Counted from the stretch's first letter, positions 53,120 through 61,470 are shown. The stretch: DNA of 64,000 nucleotides from Arcicella gelida (GCF_034931025.1 NZ_JAYGIL010000011.1:1-64000), one strand, 5' to 3'. The notes: a model not told the origin generated them from the letters alone. A program made the numbers and translations.

Positions 53120-53713
53120 ATGAAAAAACATATTAAATTCCTATTGATACTTTTGGCTGTAGCGGTATCCTGTAGCGAGAAAAGCGGTTATACTAAATTG
53201 AATAAGTCTTATACAGTCAGAGAGAATCTAATAAAAAACATTAAGCCCAATATCCCAATATTGTATTGGAAATATGTTTGGACTATATCAAATAAAGCTA
53301 TGTATGAATTTGGAGATAGTAATTTACTTAAAAAATATAAAGTAGCAGAACCTAACTATGGTTTTTTCCCTGAATGCTTCCCAGGAATGTGTTATTCTTA
53401 TATCATGTATATTGATAAAAATGGAATAAATTATGTAACAAATGAGCAATCCCTGAGAAAATTTATTGGGAGAATTGATAATGTTTCGGAAGCAATTTTG
53501 ATAGGCAGAACAGAAGGACTTGGAGTTGATTCTAAAAATGCTAAGGGTGGTTCATATAAAAAAACTAAAACGGGCTTTAAATTAAACATGGCAAAATCTA
53601 AGAAGTGTCCCATAGAATACGAATCTATATTATTTGAAATTGATTTTAATGGGAAGTATAAAATGAAATCAAATGGAGTTTATAAAACTTTACCGGGTTG
53701 TATCATCTCATAA
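53120..53713 (+). CDS. Lipoprotein of unknown function
   Basis: Not recognised. About 197 residues from the ATG at 53120 (the in-frame ATG at 53096 adds a polar stretch before the signal). MKKHIKFLLILLAVAVSC ends in a lipobox Cys18. The mature part has two Cys close together (FPECFPGMC), several aromatic strands and a basic middle. A surface or periplasmic lipoprotein is likely. Confidence 0.55.
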   Translation: MKKHIKFLLILLAVAVSCSEKSGYTKLNKSYTVRENLIKNIKPNIPILYWKYVWTISNKAMYEFGDSNLLKKYKVAEPNYGFFPECFPGMCYSYIMYIDKNGINYVTNEQSLRKFIGRIDNVSEAILIGRTEGLGVDSKNAKGGSYKKTKTGFKLNMAKSKKCPIEYESILFEIDFNGKYKMKSNGVYKTLPGCIIS

Positions 53714-53737
53714 AATGTTAAACAATTGTCTTAATAT

Positions 53738-54223
53738 TTAATACTCTATTCTGGTCGTAGCTGATGTTACGACAGAATAGAAGACTACTTTGTTATTTCC
53801 TCCCACTTCAATTCTCCCACTTGAAAAATTGATGCCGATGGCTACTAACTTTTTGTTTTTAGCCGAAAAAGGCTGTAAATAACCTTTGTCTTTGATTTGT
53901 TGAATAGCCTTTTCTGCCGATTCATCTAATTTGAATTCTATGCAATAGACAACATCCTTCATCCGTATCAAAGCGTCCATTCTGCCATCCGAGGTTTGTA
54001 CTTCCGATTGAATGTAAACGCCAAGTAGTGAGAAGGTCACCAATGTTTCCAAGTGTTCTTCTTTTGTGTGGAGTCCCCAAACGTGGGTTTTACCAAGTGA
54101 AGTTTCAATTTCAATACGCTCGTATTGTCTGTCATTATTTTTCTCTAATTGTCTTACCCAATTTTCAAAATAACTTAGGTCTGTCTTTTCGTCTTTGAAC
54201 GATGATTTATTTTTGATTTTCAT
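53738..54223 (-). CDS. Orphan PD-(D/E)XK nuclease domain (PDDEXK_9-like)
   Basis: 161 residues. The core shows SDGRMDALIRMKDVVYCIEFKL with D83, E96 and K98, then the trailing Gln (AIQQIKDKG), the PD-(D/E)XK catalytic signature. In many Bacteroidota this domain is the C-terminal part of a ~500-residue protein with an AAA-ATPase-like N-terminus. Here only the C-terminal portion is encoded, with an intact start codon and a short N-terminal segment (SYFENWVRQLEKNND). It may be a truncated leftover, or a genuine stand-alone nuclease. It is adjacent to REP hairpins and RAYT. Confidence 0.7.
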   Translation of the reverse strand: MKIKNKSSFKDEKTDLSYFENWVRQLEKNNDRQYERIEIETSLGKTHVWGLHTKEEHLETLVTFSLLGVYIQSEVQTSDGRMDALIRMKDVVYCIEFKLDESAEKAIQQIKDKGYLQPFSAKNKKLVAIGINFSSGRIEVGGNNKVVFYSVVTSATTRIEY

Positions 54224-54242
54224 ATTCCAATAAAATATAATT

Positions 54243-54346
54243 GAATGATTTTTGAGGCTTTATTGCGGTCAGAGACCGCATATTATAGATGGGTTTACGC
54301 CCTCGTTGGAGTTTTCTCCAACGAGACGAGCGTCAGCAACTCGCCA
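54243..54346. repeat. REP-like hairpins upstream of RAYT end (group 1)
   Basis: TGCGGTCAGAGACCGCA is a small palindrome, followed by CGTTGGAGTTTTCTCCAACG (8-bp stem) and the linker GAGCGTCAGCAACTCGCC. The hairpin plus GCGTCAGCAAC tail recurs many times around the RAYT gene, in both orientations. Confidence 0.8.
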
Positions 54347-54868
54347 TTAACTATCCTCAAGATAATGAGTTAAGAAACCAAACTCATCAATATTCATTTC
54401 ATAAAAACGATAAGATGAGAACCAGTATTTATCGGGACTATCTGCCAGTAGCCACTTTCCTTTCAATGGATTAGCATGAATATAGGAGAGTTTTTGTTGA
54501 ATAACTTTTCTTGAATATAAGTTTATACTCAAAGGGTTTCTTTCCCAAAACTGGTATTGTCGGTCAGTTAGATTTACTTCAAAATGGGATAAAACAGCAG
54601 GATGATTCTTGATTAAATCAAATTTGATTTGTTGAGCTGTGTATTTCAAAAAATCTCTTTGTACATCTTTCAGTAAATAGTTTTCATTGATTTTCCAAAC
54701 TATGTGAATATGATTTGGCATAATCACAAAGCCATACACTTTTACTCGTTTATTTTCAACCAAGAATTTCAAACTATCAATAATGATTTGCTTATACTTA
54801 TCAGGTTTGAGTAAAGGCTTCCACCATAAAATTGTGGCTGTAAAAAACTGTATGTAGTGATGATTCAT
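54347..54868 (-). CDS. REP-associated tyrosine transposase (RAYT, Y1/IS200-like)
   Basis: A 173-residue single-strand DNA transposase of the HUH/Y1 type. The HUH motif HIH is at residues 53-55 (MPNHIHIVW), and the nucleophile Y129 lies in SYIHANPLKGKW, the usual RAYT form. The gene is bracketed by REP-like hairpins sharing GTTGGAG and GCGTCAGCAAC elements, the substrate expected for this class. RAYTs are usually single-copy domesticated genes rather than free transposons. The N-terminal FTATILWWKPLL region is typical of the Bacteroidota subgroup. Confidence 0.88.
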   Translation of the reverse strand: MNHHYIQFFTATILWWKPLLKPDKYKQIIIDSLKFLVENKRVKVYGFVIMPNHIHIVWKINENYLLKDVQRDFLKYTAQQIKFDLIKNHPAVLSHFEVNLTDRQYQFWERNPLSINLYSRKVIQQKLSYIHANPLKGKWLLADSPDKYWFSSYRFYEMNIDEFGFLTHYLEDS

Positions 54869-54869
54869 A

Positions 54870-55020
54870 GCATTAAGTTGGTAGTACTAAAAGTTGATTT
54901 GTTGCTGACGCACGTTTTGTTGGAGATAACTCCAACAAAGGCGATAACTTAACCGAAACTGTCAACTTATTTTAGGACAAGACAATCGTGTTGTTGGTGA
55001 AAAAACACCAACAACGGCGA
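54870..55020. repeat. REP-like hairpins downstream (group 2)
   Basis: A TTGCTGACGCACG linker, a hairpin TTGTTGGAGATAACTCCAACAA, then a hairpin TGTTGTTGGTG/CACCAACAACA (loop AAAAAA). The last one overlaps the 3' end of the small ORF 54967-55161. AAGTTGGTAGTACTAAAA at the left of the group is also found at the left of the group at 55.9 kb, so a unit of repeat plus flank was duplicated. Confidence 0.8.
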
Positions 55021-55161
55021 AATTTTATCAATATAAAAATCAGCATTAGTATCGCCTCTAAGTTCTTTGCTAAACTGTTTAAGAAAATCTGTTTTGAATG
55101 TACCCCTCGAATGCCAATTTGGTCCTGCATTTAAAAATTCTCTAATATCTTCTACGGACAT
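54967..55161 (-). CDS. Small protein of unknown function, C-terminus running into a REP
   Basis: Not recognised. 64 residues. MSVEDIREFLNAGPNWHS starts 3 bp after the stop of the immunity-like gene, so it may be the third gene of that unit. The last ~15 residues (LLVFFHQQHDCLVLK) are encoded by the REP hairpin, which means that either the gene was truncated by REP insertion or the reading frame simply runs into it. Confidence 0.4.
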   Translation of the reverse strand: MSVEDIREFLNAGPNWHSRGTFKTDFLKQFSKELRGDTNADFYIDKISPLLVFFHQQHDCLVLK

Positions 55162-55164
55162 CTT

Positions 55165-55587
55165 TTAATTAACTTCTTCCAATGTTATACAATCTAAATC
55201 TGACACAAGACATGATAGTAATCTGTCATAACCAACCAGAGAAAACATATATTTCATTGAACTAGTTTTTTCGCCATATGCCAAATGATAATTTAATTTT
55301 TTTTCATTCATAAACTCCCCGAAATTATTTGAAGGTACATACATCCCATTTTCTACAGAAAGAATACCTGTTAACTCTTGGATTTCTATTCTACAAGTCC
55401 TATACAAGGCTTCTATTTTATCTAAATAATAGCTTTTGAATGACATTCCATCTGTTCTAATTTTTATTAAAACTTCCTTATCAAAATCACCTAAATCTAT
55501 ATTTACTGTCAATAATCCTCCTGAATAAGTATAACTTTCAAGAGTTGAATCTCCACTATTTTCAACTATGTATTCTAAATTCAACAT
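55165..55587 (-). CDS. Putative immunity protein
   Basis: 140 residues, acidic, no signal peptide and no recognised family. It follows the toxin-like ORF by 4 bp in the same direction. Size, acidity and position directly after a polymorphic-toxin C-terminus are what is expected for its immunity protein. The inference rests on context; there is no sequence match to a named immunity family that I recognise. Confidence 0.55.
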   Translation of the reverse strand: MLNLEYIVENSGDSTLESYTYSGGLLTVNIDLGDFDKEVLIKIRTDGMSFKSYYLDKIEALYRTCRIEIQELTGILSVENGMYVPSNNFGEFMNEKKLNYHLAYGEKTSSMKYMFSLVGYDRLLSCLVSDLDCITLEEVN

Positions 55588-55591
55588 AAAT

Positions 55592-55876
55592 TTATTTGTT
55601 AAAATAATTTATAAAATCACCCCACATACCTCGGGTAGTTATCTTGTCTTGAAGAAATAAGTGTCCTTTTACTCTCCCAATGTTATAGTTTAGATGAGGG
55701 AATGTAGAAGACCCTTTACCATTACCCCAATCTCCATGTCCCCAATAAACACTACCTTTTTCATTGCTCCACCCTATCAATTTACCACTTGCATCATACA
55801 TTTTCGTAGTATTATGTCCCAATTGTTTTCTTGCCCAATTCATAGCATCGCTTCGATTGTCAAATAAATAATCCAC
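55592..55876 (-). CDS. Orphan polymorphic-toxin C-terminal domain
   Basis: 94 residues from a GTG. It resembles the C-terminal toxin part of Rhs/YD-repeat and other polymorphic toxins: DAMNWARKQLGHNTTKMYDA, then GSVYWGHGDWGNGKGSSTFPH (Trp, Gly and His rich) and a Met-Trp end. The frame stays open upstream as KPRKKVDYLFDN, which resembles a toxin linker, up to the REP junction. There is no large toxin gene here, so this looks like a displaced or orphan cassette with its immunity gene. Enzymatic type is not identified; the His and Trp-Gly-His-Gly-Asp would be candidates for the active site. Confidence 0.6.
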   Translation of the reverse strand: MDYLFDNRSDAMNWARKQLGHNTTKMYDASGKLIGWSNEKGSVYWGHGDWGNGKGSSTFPHLNYNIGRVKGHLFLQDKITTRGMWGDFINYFNK

Positions 55877-56165
55877 CTTTTTCGAGGTTTTAAGTTGGTA
55901 GTACTAAAAATTGATTTGTTGCAGACGCACGTTTTGTTGGAGATAACTCCAACAAAGGCGATAAATTGCTGTACACGCTAAGTTAGATTCAATAGGTCGG
56001 GACTTGAGTCCCGACGTTAATTGACAAAAGGTTTTAGCCCTCGTTGGAGTTTTCTCCAACGAATCGAGCGTCAGCAACAAACCAATTTAATAGAATACAA
56101 AGTAACGAGTTGCTGACGCACGTCTTGTTGGAGATAACTCCAACAAGGGCGAAATCATATTCGCC
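55877..56165. repeat. REP-like hairpin cluster (group 3)
   Basis: Contains two hairpins TTGTTGGAGATAACTCCAACAA, one CGTTGGAGTTTTCTCCAACG and a GTCGGGACTTGAGTCCCGAC hairpin, with GCGTCAGCAAC or GTTGCTGACGC linkers in alternating orientation. No gene is visible in 55877-56216. Confidence 0.85.
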
Positions 56166-56216
56166 AACGGCACTTAGGCTTTTATTCATTCCCATAAGTA
56201 TAAAATTTAATTCTAT

Positions 56217-59200
56217 TTATGCTCCTTCTATAATTTGTATTTCCTCTTCTGTTAGCCCGTATAATTGATAAACCATCGCATCTATTTCTTTATCTGTTTG
56301 GTCTATTTCGGCTTTGATGGCTTGTAATTTTTTGGATTCAGCCAAGAAATAATCTTCCCATTCAGCTTCTTGAGAAAGATTTAATTTTATTTTCTTTTTG
56401 GCTAATTCTCCGATAAATTCTTTAAAGGTAAGTGAATACCAGTTTTCTAATTTTGTAGATAGCTCGCTTAAATCAAATTTACGTTGAATCGTTCTTTGAA
56501 ATTTTTGAGATTGCTCTTGTAAATTTTTATTTAACAAAAGCATCAAATCTGCTTTTTCAATGAATAGAGTTTGTTCAGTTTCAGAAATGTTTTTGACTGG
56601 AAATTTTCTTAGGTCATTGAGAATGATTTTGGGGAATAATTTTCTAACAGATTTAGCTGTGTTTTTTATAAAGTAATAAGAAAGTAATTTACTGTTCAGA
56701 ATCGCTAAAATGTATTTTAATGAAATTTCAGAATTTTCTTTCTCGACAATGGCAATATTACTTCTATTGTATAGATAAATCTCTTCTGAATAGGTTGCGA
56801 TTAAACATTTTGGGAAATTTCCAGTAATTTCTCTAACGATGATTTTTTTACCATTAAAAAGGTTAAAAGTTCTTGGTGCAGCTAAATGTTTTCCGTATTT
56901 CAAATACAATCCTGACCAATTTACATAATACCTACTAACATCCTTTCCATCTAAATATTTGAATGTATTTTCGTCAAATTGATAATCATAATCATAAGGT
57001 CTATTTTTTACATCTTCGGCGGTTTGCTTCGGTTCTCCTTTATCTTTTTCATACGCTTGTAATCCTGCTTTTATTTCTACTAAAGTATCTAACTCCTCAG
57101 AGTTGTTTGTAATTTTTAAGTTTAATTCATCGCTTTCATCATCTAAAAATACTTTAAATTCAAATCCTTCATTATTGGTAAATTCTGTTTGTTGTTTAGC
57201 ATGAGAAAAATAAAATTCTTCTCCATTATTTAATAAAATTTGAATTGAATTTTCACTTTTTATTGCTTCTTTTTCAGCTAATAAAATAACGGTTTCTACA
57301 TTGGCACTTTCAAAAGAATATCCTGTTAAATTGATAATTTGGTTTAATTTATTGGTTTCTAATAAGAATTTTCTCAAACCTTCACCTGAATACATCATTA
57401 ACCAAGAGTTTGGAATAATCAAACCATAAATTCCTTTTTCTTTTAAAACATAAACGGTTTTTTCAATGAATAACAAATAAGTATTTATTTGATATTTTGC
57501 AGAAACAAATTTATTAACAAAGTAATCTTTTTCATTTTGGCTAAAATTATCTCTGGCAAAAACATACGGCGGATTTCCAATAATCACATCAAAACCACCT
57601 TTTTCAAATACTTGTGGAAACTCTGCTGCCCAATTAAATGCTTTATCTCCTGCAATTTCGGGTTCGTCAATCAGCGAATTACCACATTTAATATTATTGT
57701 TTAGGTCGTTTAGTTTTCTGTTGGGTTGTGCAGTACGAAGCCAAAGTGAGAGTTTGGCTATTTCTACACTTTCTTCGTTTAAATCAACGCCAAAAAGGTT
57801 ATTTTCTAAAATACTTTTCGATACATCATTCAACACCATGGTATCGCCAAAGAGTTTGGCTTGGAGTTCATCCAAGTATTTATGTTCGTTAATTAGAAAA
57901 TCAAGGGCTTGATTTAAAAATGCCCCAGAACCACAAGCGGGGTCACAGATGGTAAGTTGTAAAAGCCATTCACGATAAGTTTTGAGTTGAGCTTGCAGTT
58001 GAGCTTTTACCTCTTTTGTGCGTTTTTTATTATAGAAATAATCAGCATCGTTAATTGACAATTCCGCTTTTTTATCTAAGCAAAGCTTGCCTACGGTATT
58101 TTCTACAATGTATTTAGTGATGTATTTTGGTGTATAAAAAACACCATCTTTCTTGCGTTTGGTTTTTGCTTTATCAATTTCTTTGCCTTCTAATTGGGCT
58201 TGTATTTCATCTAATTCATTCAATGAATTTTCAAAAATATGTCCTAAAATATTTACGTCAACTTCGCTGGCAAAGTTGTAGGAAGAAAGTTTAAGGGTAT
58301 GTTTATAAAGTAATTCATCACTTATTTGAATAGTATCTAATAATTCATCAGGCTTAAATAAACCACCATTATAAGCAAAAATGTCATATTTTGCTCCTTT
58401 ATATCCATTATTCAAATATGTAAAATACTTTTTAAACCTTTCATATAATGGTCTATATTCATCTAAATCGTAAAGGGTTTTCCATCGCTCAATTATTTCA
58501 ATTACAGAATTTGGTGGTAAGAGATTACTATCTTCGGCAAAAAACAGAAAGAGAAACCTATCTAATAATTTTTGAGATTTTTTAAAAAGAATGAGTGCAT
58601 CAAACTGTGGATTGAGTTCAACCAAATTTTGGTGTAATTCTCTTTTAAACAAGGAGTAATCTTTGTAGAGTTTTTTGGTAATGGTATCTTCTTCACTTAA
58701 AGATTCTGCTTTTATCTTTTTGGGAATATTGTCTTTGATGGCTTCAAAAGAGAGGCATAAATAAAGTAATTCAAATTCAGCTTCCGCCAAGGTAAATAAA
58801 TTAAATTCCAAGTGGTCGATGGCATTATCAATATAAAACCAAAGTTTTTCAAAATTGGAAGTAATCACATAAGTACAATTTACTTGGTTGTTTTTGTAGC
58901 CAAACGCTTGTACTTCAATTTTTGATAAGTCGGTAGTATCAGTGCCTTTGAGTTCAATTACGGCAGTAACATTTCCATTAATGATAATTGCACCATCAGA
59001 TTTTTTACTGCCAACTACATTTTTGTTTTCTGTAATTAGATTAAAATTAGGCTCAGGATTAAGTTTGTAGCCCAGAATATTAACAAACAAATCTCTGAAA
59101 AAACCTTCTTGATACTGCTCTTCCTTGCTATTTCTGATATTTTCTTGAATGCCCGAATTGTGAAAATGTGCCTTAAAATTAGTGTATGCTTTTTTTAATA

Positions 59201-59258
59201 GCTCTTTGTTCAGCGTATTTGCGTATTTTTTGGTGACGGTGGTCTGAAAGAATGACAT
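56217..59258 (-). CDS. Type IIG restriction-modification enzyme (fused nuclease and N6-adenine methylase)
   Basis: 1013 residues. An N-terminal PD-(D/E)XK-like nuclease is suggested by KKSDGAIII (D88) and VIELKG (E102, K104). The methylase domain has FYTPKYI (374-380), motif I DPACGSGAF (439-447) and motif IV NPPY (562-565). The C-terminal ~350 residues form a target-recognition region (GNFPKCL, LAAPRTFNLFNG, IRQF-like). Such enzymes cut and methylate from one polypeptide and need no separate subunits. It stands between two REP clusters, and no other restriction genes are nearby. Confidence 0.9.
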   Translation of the reverse strand: MSFFQTTVTKKYANTLNKELLKKAYTNFKAHFHNSGIQENIRNSKEEQYQEGFFRDLFVNILGYKLNPEPNFNLITENKNVVGSKKSDGAIIINGNVTAVIELKGTDTTDLSKIEVQAFGYKNNQVNCTYVITSNFEKLWFYIDNAIDHLEFNLFTLAEAEFELLYLCLSFEAIKDNIPKKIKAESLSEEDTITKKLYKDYSLFKRELHQNLVELNPQFDALILFKKSQKLLDRFLFLFFAEDSNLLPPNSVIEIIERWKTLYDLDEYRPLYERFKKYFTYLNNGYKGAKYDIFAYNGGLFKPDELLDTIQISDELLYKHTLKLSSYNFASEVDVNILGHIFENSLNELDEIQAQLEGKEIDKAKTKRKKDGVFYTPKYITKYIVENTVGKLCLDKKAELSINDADYFYNKKRTKEVKAQLQAQLKTYREWLLQLTICDPACGSGAFLNQALDFLINEHKYLDELQAKLFGDTMVLNDVSKSILENNLFGVDLNEESVEIAKLSLWLRTAQPNRKLNDLNNNIKCGNSLIDEPEIAGDKAFNWAAEFPQVFEKGGFDVIIGNPPYVFARDNFSQNEKDYFVNKFVSAKYQINTYLLFIEKTVYVLKEKGIYGLIIPNSWLMMYSGEGLRKFLLETNKLNQIINLTGYSFESANVETVILLAEKEAIKSENSIQILLNNGEEFYFSHAKQQTEFTNNEGFEFKVFLDDESDELNLKITNNSEELDTLVEIKAGLQAYEKDKGEPKQTAEDVKNRPYDYDYQFDENTFKYLDGKDVSRYYVNWSGLYLKYGKHLAAPRTFNLFNGKKIIVREITGNFPKCLIATYSEEIYLYNRSNIAIVEKENSEISLKYILAILNSKLLSYYFIKNTAKSVRKLFPKIILNDLRKFPVKNISETEQTLFIEKADLMLLLNKNLQEQSQKFQRTIQRKFDLSELSTKLENWYSLTFKEFIGELAKKKIKLNLSQEAEWEDYFLAESKKLQAIKAEIDQTDKEIDAMVYQLYGLTEEEIQIIEGA

Positions 59259-59379
59259 ATTGTGTAAAAGAATGTAAAATGGTTTAATTGATAAAGGCTG
59301 TGAATATACATTTCTATTTCAGAATATTTTAATGTTTTAGGATATGTTTAGAAAAATCTTAAATAACTACGCAAAGGTT

Positions 59380-59820
59380 CAATACTCATGGCATGACTCA
59401 TCTGATTTTTTTGAGCATCAATACTTTCTGTCAGTCATGCCATGAGTAAACACTGTTTCGCCCTTGGTGGTGTTTTTACGGGGTCGCCTTAGACCGCCAA
59501 GCCTTGCGTCAGCAACTCGCCAACTAACAAAACTCTAAAACTTGGTTTGTTGCTGACGCTTGTTTCGTCGGAGAAAACTCTAACGATTACAAAAAAATAA
59601 CTTTATAGCATTAAATGTTGGTTTGTTGCTGAGGCTTGTCTCGTTGGAGAAAACTCTAACGATGGCAAAAATGGTAATTTCGCCCTTGGTGGTGTTTTTA
59701 CGGGGTCGCCTTAGACCGCCAAGCCTTGCGTCAGCAACTCGCCAACTAACAAAACTCTAATACTTGGTTTGTTGCTGAGGCTCGTCTCGTTGGAGAAAAC
59801 TCCAACGATGGCAATAATGG
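59380..59820. repeat. REP-like cluster with an exact ~80-bp duplication
   Basis: Contains a CTCATGGCATGACT/AGTCATGCCATGAG inverted repeat (about 59391-59447), hairpins of the CGTTGGAGAAAACTC type, and a TTTCGCCCTTGGTGGTGTTT segment that occurs twice (from 59457 and from 59688) with identical sequence over about 80 bp. Linkers GCGTCAGCAAC and GTTGCTGA alternate in orientation. The gap 59259-60053 has no gene. Confidence 0.85.
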
Positions 59821-60053
59821 TAAAGTATTGTTTTTCTTGTGAGTTGATTTTACCGTATAATAAGTTTCTGAAAAAATATTGAGTTTTATTTTGTTTTTGT
59901 AATAGTTTATTTTTTAAATTTAAGTATCTAATAATCAGTCAATAATATTTTAGCTGATACGCCACTATAATTGGTTCAACATATATTAATTACTTTATTA
60001 TTGAGTAATTATCTTTTTATCCATTGTTTTATTAACCTTAAACAAATATGCTC

Positions 60054-60788
60054 ATGGCAAATCTACAAGACGGTGGCAACGCTGCAAACATCGCAAATTT
60101 CGAAAATCTTATTACTTATTGTTCCAATTTGGGCGCTACTTATAATCCCTCCAGAGATGCCCTCAAATCTCCTCAATTACAAACTGTATTAACTGAAGCA
60201 CAAACGGTAATGGCTGAAATTATGGCATTAATTGCTGTATATGATATAGCTTTAGAAAACCGAAAAAAACTTTTTAGTAATGTTCGTCCTTTAACGAACC
60301 AAGTGTTTAATACTTTGTCGATTTCTGGGGTAGATGATGCGGTATTGGAAGGGGCAAAATCTTTTAAACGTAAGATTCATGGAAAAAGAGCCTCTGAAAA
60401 ACCTGAACCAATAATGATTGATGGTGTGGCTACAGTACCTAAAACAAATTCTTCTTCTCAGACAAGTTTTAATTATTTGATTGAACATTTTGGTGCTTTG
60501 GTGGCTGTAGTGGCTAATCATCCTGAGTATAATCCTAATGAGGAAGAGCTAAAAGTGGCTAATCTTACACAATATATTAATCAATTAAAACAGGCAAACA
60601 CAAGCGTGATTAATAGTCATGTTGCCTTGGATTTGGCAAGAGGGAAAAGACATCAAGTATTATACGGCGAGAAAACAGGTTTAGTAGATATTGCCATGGA
60701 TGTTAAGACTTATATCAAAATAGCTTTTGGTATTAATAGTTTGGAGTACAATAAAATAAAAGGAATTTCTTTTAAACGCTTTGTTTAA
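60054..60788 (+). CDS. Protein of unknown function with two related halves
   Basis: Not assigned to a named family. About 244 residues (a second in-frame ATG at 60048 adds two residues). No signal peptide. The N- and C-terminal halves look related: AATYNPSRDALKSPQLQTVL-like and EYNPNEEELKVANLTQYI both begin with YNP...LK...L and continue with helices; the second half ends in VDIAMDVKTYIKIAFG. Similar proteins are scattered through Bacteroidota as hypotheticals. A terminator follows. Confidence 0.7.
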   Translation: MANLQDGGNAANIANFENLITYCSNLGATYNPSRDALKSPQLQTVLTEAQTVMAEIMALIAVYDIALENRKKLFSNVRPLTNQVFNTLSISGVDDAVLEGAKSFKRKIHGKRASEKPEPIMIDGVATVPKTNSSSQTSFNYLIEHFGALVAVVANHPEYNPNEEELKVANLTQYINQLKQANTSVINSHVALDLARGKRHQVLYGEKTGLVDIAMDVKTYIKIAFGINSLEYNKIKGISFKRFV

Positions 60789-60799
60789 CTTTATTGGCA

Positions 60800-60836
60800 A
60801 GCCCCTTCTATACAGAGAAAGAAGGGGCTTTTTTAT
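60800..60836 (+). terminator. Rho-independent terminator
   Basis: An 11-bp stem AAGCCCCTTCT / AGAAGGGGCTT with a 10-nt loop, then TTTTT, directly after the gene that ends at 60788. Confidence 0.85.
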
Positions 60837-60959
60837 GCCTTAATTTTAGGAGTAGTTTAATATATAAGTTTTGATAAGTAATTGATAATAAATTAAAACC
60901 ACTTTCAAAGGGCTTCCTGTAAGGTACTTAAATATAGTTGCCTTTTATTACTCAGAAAT

Positions 60960-61450
60960 AACTAATTGGCAAAGTGCCGTAGTAATTGGTATAAAGGTGA
61001 TAGTTAATTGGTAAAGTGCCGTAGCGATTGGTATAAAGGCGATAGTTAATAGGTAAAGTGCTGTAGTGATTGGTGTAAAGGCAATAGTTAATTGGTAAAG
61101 TGTCGTAGTGATTAGTGTAAAGGCGATAGTTAATAGATAAAGTGCTGTAGTGATTAGTGTAAAGGTGGTAGTTAATAGATAAAGTGCTGTAGTGATTAGT
61201 GTAAAGGTGGTAGTTAATAGATAAAGTGCTGTAGTGATTAGTGTAAAGGCGATAGTTAATAGGTAAAGTGCTGTAGTGATTAGTGTAAAGGCGATAGTTA
61301 ATAGGTAAAGTGCTGTAGTGATTGGTGTAAAGGCGATAGTTAATAGGTAAAGTGCTGTAGTGATTGGTGTAAAGGTGATAGTTAATTGGTAAAGTGTCGT
61401 AGTGATTGGTGTAAAGGCGATAGTTAATTGGTAAAGTGTCGTAGTAAAGT
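60960..61450. repeat. Minisatellite of 42-bp units (about 11-12 copies)
   Basis: Units read approximately GATAGTTAATTGGTAAAGTG then CCGTAGCGATTGGTATAAAGGC, about 42 bp each. Adjacent copies differ by a few bases (GGT/AGT, CTG/CCG, GGTG/AGTG). Since 42 is a multiple of three, two long open frames on the minus strand run through it with a 14-residue period. Copy differences do not favour either frame, there is no ribosome-binding site, and the array lies between two terminators, so it is treated as non-coding. There are no unique spacers, so it is not CRISPR. Confidence 0.88.
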
Positions 61451-61470
61451 GATATTGGCCAGTAGTCAAC

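Noticed and set aside
59971..60192. 73-codon ORF overlapping the start of the 60054 gene
   Set aside because: It is a shadow in another frame of a longer, better-supported gene.
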